This document shows, in pieces, positions 32,761 to 36,262 of a DNA stretch of 36,262 nucleotides. The stretch is from Candidatus Nealsoniibacteriota bacterium. GTDB taxonomy: Bacteria; Patescibacteriota; Minisyncoccia; Minisyncoccales; RBG-13-42-11. A program made the translations under genes and the position numbers. The stretch lies in contig JAHXGL010000006.1 in assembly GCA_019923655.1 (NCBI GenBank), positions 1 to 36,262 on the forward strand, read 5' to 3'. A model generated the notes under the pieces. It worked only from the letters and a program-made list of their open reading frames with translations, ran no database searches and was not told where the DNA came from. Positions within the stretch are counted from its first letter, which is position 1, and every line of letters starts with the position of its first letter.

Positions 32761-33871
32761 GTCTGCCCGACCCTATTAAAGCAAATCTTTTAATGTTTTG
32801 GCTTGCTAAAATATCTCTATCGTGTTTTGTTTTACATTGTGGACAAATCCATTCTCTTGCAGAAAGTTTTAGTTCTTGATTAACATATCCACAAGAACAA
32901 GTTTTACTACTGGCTTCAAATCTTCCTATCATTAAAAGATTTTTACCATACCAATCGCATTTATACTCTAATTGTCTTTTGAATTCTCTCCAAGCAACAT
33001 CTGAAATCGCTTTTGCCAGATATTTATTTTTTAACAAACCTTTTATACCTAAATCCTCTATGGCAATTGACTTCACCGCTTGGTTCTCGCGGATCAATTG
33101 ATAAGTGAATTTGTGTAGAAAATCCGTTCTTTGGTTATTTATTTTTTCGTGAATTAAAGCAACTTTTAATCTTTGTTTTGCGTTATTGTTGCTGGCTTTC
33201 TTTTTTCTGCTTAACCATCGTTGTTGTCTTTTTAGTTTTAATTCTGATTTTTTAAGAAATTTAGGATTATCTATTTTTCTGCCATCGCTAATAGTAGCAA
33301 AATGCTTTATTCCTAAATCTATACCGATTGTTGTTTTTTCAGCTATTTTCGGTTTCTTTGGTAGCTGTTTGCGTTGTTCTGTTAAAATTGAAACGAAGTA
33401 TTTTCCTGTTGGAGTTTTACTAATCGTTGCTGTTTTAATTTTACCTTGTATTTTTCTGCTTAATTTGATTTTGATATTTGGTATCTTAAAAACACTTAAT
33501 TGATTATTATTTATTTTCAATCCTTGCGGAACTTGAAAACTATTCTTATTTTGTTTCTTACTCTTAAATCTTGGAAACCTATTATGCTTTCTGAAAAAAG
33601 AAGTAAAAGCATTATCAAGATTTCTTAAAGCCATTTGGAGTGATTGGCTGTTTACTTCATTAAGCCATTCATAATCCTTTTTCTTTTTTAGTTTTGTTAA
33701 CTCTTTTGTTAAATCAAAACAGCTTAATCTTTTTTTGTCTTGCTGATATGCTTTTATTTTCTTTTCAAGTCCAAAATTAAATGTCCAACGAACACAGCTA
33801 AAGTGTTTCTCAATCAGTTCTTTTTGTTTCTTATCGGGATATAACCTATATGCGTATGATTTCTGTATCAT
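32729..33871 (-). CDS. tnpB: RNA-guided endonuclease TnpB family protein
   Basis: IGIDLGIKHFATIS, IAIEDLGIKGL, CSCGY...CPQC zinc finger, DRDILASQNI: RuvC D/E/D residues all present. Confidence 0.93.
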   Translation of the reverse strand: MIQKSYAYRLYPDKKQKELIEKHFSCVRWTFNFGLEKKIKAYQQDKKRLSCFDLTKELTKLKKKKDYEWLNEVNSQSLQMALRNLDNAFTSFFRKHNRFPRFKSKKQNKNSFQVPQGLKINNNQLSVFKIPNIKIKLSRKIQGKIKTATISKTPTGKYFVSILTEQRKQLPKKPKIAEKTTIGIDLGIKHFATISDGRKIDNPKFLKKSELKLKRQQRWLSRKKKASNNNAKQRLKVALIHEKINNQRTDFLHKFTYQLIRENQAVKSIAIEDLGIKGLLKNKYLAKAISDVAWREFKRQLEYKCDWYGKNLLMIGRFEASSKTCSCGYVNQELKLSAREWICPQCKTKHDRDILASQNIKRFALIGSGRPKLTLAETNH

Positions 33872-34018
33872 ACTTATAGTTTATTCCTTTATCTGTAAAT
33901 TGTCAAGTGTTTTCTGTATCCCCACACCAAAATTCGGGGGTTTTAGAAAACAAGATTCTCATAATTCCGCAGAGTTTTTTACTGGGATTTTTAATAAGAT
34001 TAAGATATAATCAAAAAT

Positions 34019-35287
34019 ATGGAGTTAAAGCAAAAAATTTACGAATTTCTGCGATGGTCTGAAAAATATACCGGGACTGATATGGTCTATTTTGCCAAAG
34101 GAAGTTTTTGGTGGATTTTAGGTCGGAGCATTCTTTTACTGCTTAGCTTAGCAGTAATGATGGCTTTTGCCAGATGGCTACCAAAAGAAACCTTTGGCGC
34201 TTATCAATATATTCTTTCAATGGTGGCAATTTTAGCTATTTTTGCTTTACCCGGAATAGATACTGCTTTAGTAAGAACTGTTGCTAAGGGCTCTACCAAA
34301 GCATTTTGGTTCTGCGCCAAGACAAAGTTCCGCTGGGCATTGATAAGCGCGGCTGGCTGCCTTGTTATTGCTGGCTGGTATCTTGCTCATCAAAACTTTG
34401 TTCTGGGAGTTTCCTTTTTAATTGCCGGTATCTTTTTCCCGTTTGTCAATGTCTTTAATCTTTTTGCGTCTTTCTGGCATGGAAAAAAGAGGTTTGATGT
34501 CCTGGCAAAATATCAAATTTTATTAAAAATTTTATCTGTTTTGATTCTTCTTCCAGTAATTTTCTTTTTTGATAATTTAGTCCTTATTATTCTTGCCTTT
34601 TCTGTAAGCTCTGCTATTTTTGGCGCCATATTTTTTACTCTCACTTTGAAAAAAATAACTGCTCAAGATTCAATCAATGAAAGCCAGGAAGATGAAAAAC
34701 AAGAAAAAGAGACAATTTCTTTTGGCAAGCGCTTAACTTTAATGTCAAGTATTGGTCATTTCAGCGCCCATCTTGATAAAGTTATTATCTGGCAAATGCT
34801 GGGACCAATGGCTGTCGCAATTTATGCTTTTGCCCAATTACCGCTCCAGAAAATTAATGAAATAATTCCGATTGCTCCTCTGGCATTTCCAAAGCTAAGC
34901 GACCAAAATGTGAAGGAAATAAAAAAAGAAGTTTTCAAAAAATTTCTAAAGCTCTTTTTATTTTCCATTCCTTTAACCGTTTTAATTATTTTTTTAGCGC
35001 CCTATTTTTATAAACTTCTCTTTCCTCTCTATTTGGAATCTATACCATATTTTCAGGTCTTAGCCCTTTCCTTAATCTTCATTCCTTTTTCTTTATTAGG
35101 AATTTCCCTGCTTACTGAAATGAAAAAGAGAGCGCTTTATATAATCTCATTTACCGCTCCTTTACTGCAGATAGTTCTGTTTTTAATTTTAATTCCTTTT
35201 TATGGAATTTGGGGAATAATTTTCGCTATTTTGATTGCCCAATTTTCAGGCAGTTTGCTCGTACTCTATTTTTTCAAAAAGATTTAA
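34019..35287 (+). CDS. Oligosaccharide flippase (Wzx-like)
   Basis: Polytopic, YFAKGSFWWILGRSILLLLSLAVMMAFARWLPKETFGAYQYILS; neighbours are polysaccharide genes. Confidence 0.85.
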   Translation: MELKQKIYEFLRWSEKYTGTDMVYFAKGSFWWILGRSILLLLSLAVMMAFARWLPKETFGAYQYILSMVAILAIFALPGIDTALVRTVAKGSTKAFWFCAKTKFRWALISAAGCLVIAGWYLAHQNFVLGVSFLIAGIFFPFVNVFNLFASFWHGKKRFDVLAKYQILLKILSVLILLPVIFFFDNLVLIILAFSVSSAIFGAIFFTLTLKKITAQDSINESQEDEKQEKETISFGKRLTLMSSIGHFSAHLDKVIIWQMLGPMAVAIYAFAQLPLQKINEIIPIAPLAFPKLSDQNVKEIKKEVFKKFLKLFLFSIPLTVLIIFLAPYFYKLLFPLYLESIPYFQVLALSLIFIPFSLLGISLLTEMKKRALYIISFTAPLLQIVLFLILIPFYGIWGIIFAILIAQFSGSLLVLYFFKKI

Positions 35288-36251
35288 AATAATTAACGGT
35301 TTTTTCTAATCCTTGTTCTAAATTATATTTTGGCTTCCAGCCAAGCTCTTTTTTTATTTTGGCGTAACTCAAACAGCTTCTTTTTAATTCTCCGTTGATT
35401 TTAGATGGCTCAAAAATCGGCTTAATTTCTTTTCCAATCTTTTTTGAAACTAATTGCCAAAGTCTATTTATGCTGGTTTCAATTCCCGTACCAACATTGT
35501 AAATCGCGTTATTGCAATTCTGTTGATTCAAAACTCTTAAAAAAGAATCAACTACATCATAAACGAATACAAAGTCCCTGGTTTGCCTGCCATTTCCAAA
35601 AATAACTGGCTTGTTCTTTTTTAAAAGTTTATCAATAAAAATTGCCACTACACCTGCTTCGCCTCTTGGGTCCTGGCGAGGCCCGTAAACATTTGCCAAA
35701 CGCAAAGAAGTAAATGGCAAGCCAAAAACTTGATAATAATAATTTAAGTATTGCTCTGTTGTTAATTTGGCAACAGCATAGGGAGAAAAACACCGGGCAG
35801 AACTATGTTCAGGGGTTGGCGTTATTTGAGCGTCTCCATAAATTGCTCCACCTGAAGAAGTAAAGATAATTTTTTTAACCCCAACTTTCTTACAATTTTC
35901 TAAAACATTAAGAGCTCCCAAGATATTAATCCTTGCGTCTTCAAACGGGTTCTCTACTGACTTGCGGACATTAATTTGGGCAGCTAAATGAAAAACAACT
36001 TCTGGTTTTTCTTGCTTAAAAATTCTTGAAATCTCAGGACTTAAAATGTCAAGCTTATAAAATTTACCCCCGCCTTTTTTAAAAAAGAGGGGGGTTGCCC
36101 CATGTTTTTTGCTCAAAAGAAGGGGGTGAAGATTTTCTTTTCTGCCGGTGGAAAGATTATCAATCACGACCACTTTATGCCCTTTCTCTATTAAACAATC
36201 TACAAGATGAGAACCAATAAACCCGGCGCCGCCAGTTATTAAAATTTTCAT
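35274..36251 (-). CDS. NAD-dependent epimerase/dehydratase (UDP-glucose 4-epimerase-like)
   Basis: MKILITGGAGFIGSHLVDCLIEKGHKVVVIDNLSTG, SSGGAIYGD, YAVAKLTTEQYL, RLANVYGPRQDP. Confidence 0.9.
   Translation of the reverse strand: MKILITGGAGFIGSHLVDCLIEKGHKVVVIDNLSTGRKENLHPLLLSKKHGATPLFFKKGGGKFYKLDILSPEISRIFKQEKPEVVFHLAAQINVRKSVENPFEDARINILGALNVLENCKKVGVKKIIFTSSGGAIYGDAQITPTPEHSSARCFSPYAVAKLTTEQYLNYYYQVFGLPFTSLRLANVYGPRQDPRGEAGVVAIFIDKLLKKNKPVIFGNGRQTRDFVFVYDVVDSFLRVLNQQNCNNAIYNVGTGIETSINRLWQLVSKKIGKEIKPIFEPSKINGELKRSCLSYAKIKKELGWKPKYNLEQGLEKTVNYFKSF
36066..36095. repeat. Palindromic repeat inserted in frame in the epimerase gene
   Basis: ACCCCCGCCTTTTTT|AAAAAAGAGGGGGGT; encodes ATPLFFKKGGGK. 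Confidence 0.8.
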
Positions 36252-36262
36252 AATTTTTGCTG

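Larger units (their letters stand above)
32678..33955 (-). mobile_element. IS200/IS605-type TnpB-only element
   Basis: TnpB ORF plus RE hairpin CTCCGTTGACTTTAGTCAAGGAG ending GTGTCAA at 32678. LE-side hairpin CCCC...GGGG at 33920-33939; left boundary approximate. Confidence 0.75.

Noticed and set aside
32729-33871. Nuclease-dead TnpB-like repressor (TldR)
   Set aside because: All three RuvC acidic residues appear intact, so an active TnpB is the simpler reading.

Overview
The window is a compact, AT-rich chromosomal segment that looks like a Candidate Phyla Radiation / Patescibacteria (Parcubacteria-type) genome. That placement is inferred from gene content and style, not from a search. Left to right it contains: four tRNAs (Ala-GGC, Arg-CCT, His-GTG, Arg-TCT); a ferredoxin, thioredoxin-FTR fusion, NrdD, NrdG cassette; a metallophosphoesterase; the RNase P RNA gene; RNase H; a RecJ-like DHH protein; Pgk; a VirD4/HerA-like ATPase with a membrane partner; SecF and SecD; an LVIVD-repeat protein; SecA; SpeE and SpeD; MurB; an adenylate-kinase-like protein; a ComEC-type MBL hydrolase; a DUF5679-like mini-protein; a metallopeptidase; a lactate permease; and a surface-polysaccharide region (O-antigen ligase, sugar transferase, ManC, flippase, epimerase) interrupted by a PIN-type toxin-antitoxin pair and an IS200/IS605-type TnpB element. 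The most interesting observations are: (1) a translationally coupled ferredoxin / thioredoxin-FTR / class III RNR redox cassette; (2) frame-neutral heptanucleotide repeats and a palindromic repeat inserted in frame in housekeeping proteins (NrdG, SecA, MurB twice, epimerase); (3) a solo copy of the TnpB right-end/omega-RNA hairpin, transcribed from a near-consensus promoter in the 5' leader of the O-antigen ligase gene; (4) a toxin-antitoxin module joined to a duplicated gene 3' end through a perfect 48-bp direct repeat; (5) a structured, terminator-bearing small RNA locus upstream of murB; (6) an overlooked 32-aa lysine-tailed ORF with a 30-bp perfect palindromic terminator; and (7) promoters placed so that many mRNAs are predicted to be leaderless. 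No CRISPR array or rRNA was seen.
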